Positions 62,216 through 64,000 of a stretch of 64,000 nt of DNA are shown one piece after another (the first letter of the stretch is position 1; the number at the start of each line of letters is the position of its first letter). The stretch spans positions 28,768,245 through 28,832,244 of the forward strand of contig OX637289.1 of NCBI GenBank assembly GCA_951799445.1, written 5' to 3'. The stretch is from Pseudisothecium myosuroides (taxonomy: Eukaryota; Streptophyta; Bryopsida; Hypnales; Lembophyllaceae). Below the pieces are notes generated by a model, which was given only the letters and a program-made list of their open reading frames with translations, did not search any database and had not been told where the DNA came from. A program made the translations under genes and the position numbers.

Positions 62216-63142
62216 TTAATCCCTAAAGTTTCATAACTATGTTTTTACCAGAAACTCTCAAAAATTGTCATTTTTAGTACAAGTACCAATTTTTTGAATT
62301 TTTTTTGACACATGTAACCATAGGATCTTCTAGTATGCTGACTTGAGAACATGTTGTAAAATTTCTAGAAATTTCTAGCATGTGGATTGCAAGATATAAG
62401 CATTCAAATCCATTGAAATCATTTTTTTGGCCTTGCAAAAAATAGGGCAGCTGCACTTCACAAGCTCACTTGTCGATGAAAAAATGTCCAAAATGGTGGT
62501 GCTTCTTTGTATTCTTTTTTCTAGACAAGTTGGCTACATGCTTAAAAATATTTTAGGTCATTTGGAGTTTCAAAACATATAGGAAAAAAATAGTAATTAG
62601 AAAGAAGTAGATAATGATTCAAAATACTAATTTGTTAAGAATTTAATTATGGAATTGAAAAATGCCAATCCCAATGGTTGCAATGTTGTAATAAAAAATC
62701 TACATTCTATGATTTTATTTTTTTCAAAAAATATTGAAAATTGAGTAAGATAAAGGACTTCAAAGTTTATTTTAGAGTAGAAAATCATGAACTGCCTACA
62801 AACAAAAAAAACTCATAACTTTTGACTCATTGATTGAAATGGAATGATTCAAAGCTTTCAACGTATATATAACTCTAAAAAACCAATTTTAGATTTTTGT
62901 TTTTGAAAAAGGTGATTTTTTTTATTTGCCCAGACTGCCCAAGTTGAGAAACAAACAACATATTTGGCCATAACTTTTAACTCCTATTTCCAAATGTCAT
63001 GAAATTTTGTGCATATGAAAGATATTCCTTGTCCCCACCTTCTATTAAAATTTCAGCCTAAGATATGCAAATCTCTAGTCACATGTACTTGCCAAAAGTT
63101 TCTATATTGCTAAAAATAGCAAGCTGGTCCTTTAGGGATTAA
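62216..63142 (-). mobile_element. TTAA element, reversed, diverged (927 bp)
   Basis: Bounded by TTAATCCCTAAAG and GGTCCTTTAGGGATTAA. The inside shares the GATTGCAAGATATAAGCATT segment and the GGAATTGAAAAATGCCAAT segment with other reversed copies. The last 350 bases resemble the end of the copy at 36655..37597 (GGCCATAACTTTTAACTCCT text). Noncoding. Confidence 0.6.
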
Positions 63143-63396
63143 TGAATGTTTATTCATTGGCATGTTCAACCATTGGATTTTCAATATCAAGCCCACCTAA
63201 AGATTTCCTTGTCATGTAGGTTTTAAAAAAAAATGGAAGAACACCTTTTTTTGATCCTAATATGGACTCTGGAAAAAAAAGGCTGAAATAGGATCTTTTA
63301 AAAGTCCATAAGTACACTTCTACAAATGATTCTACTTTAAAAAAATGAATTGTACATAAAACATATGGTAAACCTAAACACAACATATGATAAATC

Positions 63397-63542
63397 CACT
63401 ACAAGAGAAAGGGGTGTTTTAAGTAGTGTCCTAGACATCACGTCTTTTAAGTAAAATTTTAAGTAAAATTTTACTAAAAAGACGTTACTTAAAAGACGTG
63501 ATGTCTAGGACACTACTTAAAACACCCCTTTCTCTTGTAGTG
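63397..63542. mobile_element. Foldback MITE with CACTACAAGAGAAA ends, short form (146 bp)
   Basis: Perfect 58-base arms around a 30-base centre. The outer 45 or so bases are nearly identical to the copy at 60984..61186, and the centre is shorter. Flanking three bases are ATC and ACC, so the target duplication is imperfect or absent. It lies within small AACCTAAAC..CAACATA repeats. Confidence 0.75.
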
Positions 63543-63741
63543 ACCTAAACCTAAAATACAACATACGGTAAGTTGGTATTCTAATAATATGTTATTTTTC
63601 TTCATAAAAAACTCCAAACAAAATTACATTCCTAGTTTGACAAAGTCCATATTTCCAAATTCAAAAGCTCCTAACTCCTATAATTTAAGACGAATTTTAG
63701 AAAAATCAGGCACAATCTTCAACACAATAAAGTTCCCTATG

Positions 63742-63990
63742 GAGGGTTGCTATTATGTGAGCATAGGAGTGTGAGCCCATGAGCCTAGAATACTACACAC
63801 CTATATTATATGTGTATATACAATAGAAACCGTCTATGATTATAGGATATATATCTTACAAATACCCATATTATAGGTGTTTATGATACATACACCTTCT
63901 ATAGTGTGTGGTATCTATATTATAGGTACCTATATTATAGGCTCAATGCTCACAAGCTTGCATGCTTGGGCTCACATACTAGCACCGTTG
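63742..63990. mobile_element. MITE flanked by a 10-base duplication (Mutator/hAT-like)
   Basis: GTTCCCTATG occurs at 63732-63741 and again at 63991-64000, the last bases of the window. Between them the ends are inverted: GCTATTATGTGAGC on the left, and the right end reads GCTAGTATGTGAGC on the other strand. A further inverted pair (GAGCCTA, ACACACC..TATATT text) lies inside. A 9-10-base duplication fits Mutator-like elements best; hAT (8 bases) is less likely. Confidence 0.55.
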
Positions 63991-64000
63991 GTTCCCTATG

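Noticed and set aside
1..64000. tRNA, rRNA, snRNA genes and CRISPR arrays
   Set aside because: I looked for T-loop (GGTTCRANYCC) and other signature motifs and for regular spaced direct repeats. Nothing convincing was found. GATTCGAATC-like hits lack cloverleaf arms.

Overview
The window looks like nuclear DNA of a land plant, probably a large, transposon-rich genome. The single confident gene is a GT-2-type trihelix transcription factor, a family restricted to plants. Its CDS is split by a GT-AG intron inside the first DNA-binding domain. I lean towards a seed-free lineage (bryophyte, lycophyte or fern) from overall style only, and nothing in the sequence proves it.

Layout. From 1 to about 13 kb the DNA is AT-rich and made almost entirely of old repeats: TTAA-bounded inverted-repeat elements, a degenerate tandem array at 7.0-10.6 kb into which two of them have inserted, and AT and ATT microsatellites. 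From 13.3 to 20.4 kb it is visibly GC-richer. This part holds a PIF/Harbinger-like MITE, a TATA-type promoter, a 94-bp tandem repeat, short minisatellites, one possible 21-codon first exon with a clean splice donor, and a purine-rich degenerate repeat. From 20.4 to 45 kb it is AT-rich again, with foldback elements, a decayed Tc1/mariner transposase, a LINE 3' end, a Stowaway-like MITE, a three-copy hairpin repeat, and more TTAA elements. From 45 to 51.6 kb it is GC-richer but shows no recognisable gene. The GT-2 gene lies on the minus strand at 51.67-54.28 kb, with its leader and upstream region reaching to about 56.4 kb. From 56.4 kb to the end lie nested TTAA elements, two very well preserved foldback elements with CACTA-type ends, and a Mutator/hAT-like MITE whose right target duplication ends exactly at base 64000.

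The main novelty candidate is the TTAA family. It comprises roughly fifteen recognisable pieces, several about 0.91-0.94 kb long. All are bounded by TTAA, with 15 further matching bases starting CCCCTAAAGGCCC, and a small hairpin sits just inside one end. In two places one copy has inserted into another at a TTAA. TTAA duplication with CCC-starting termini is the signature of piggyBac-type transposition, which would be unusual in a plant. No transposase for it is visible here, so the assignment is an inference. Apart from the GT-2 gene there is no set of genes working together.
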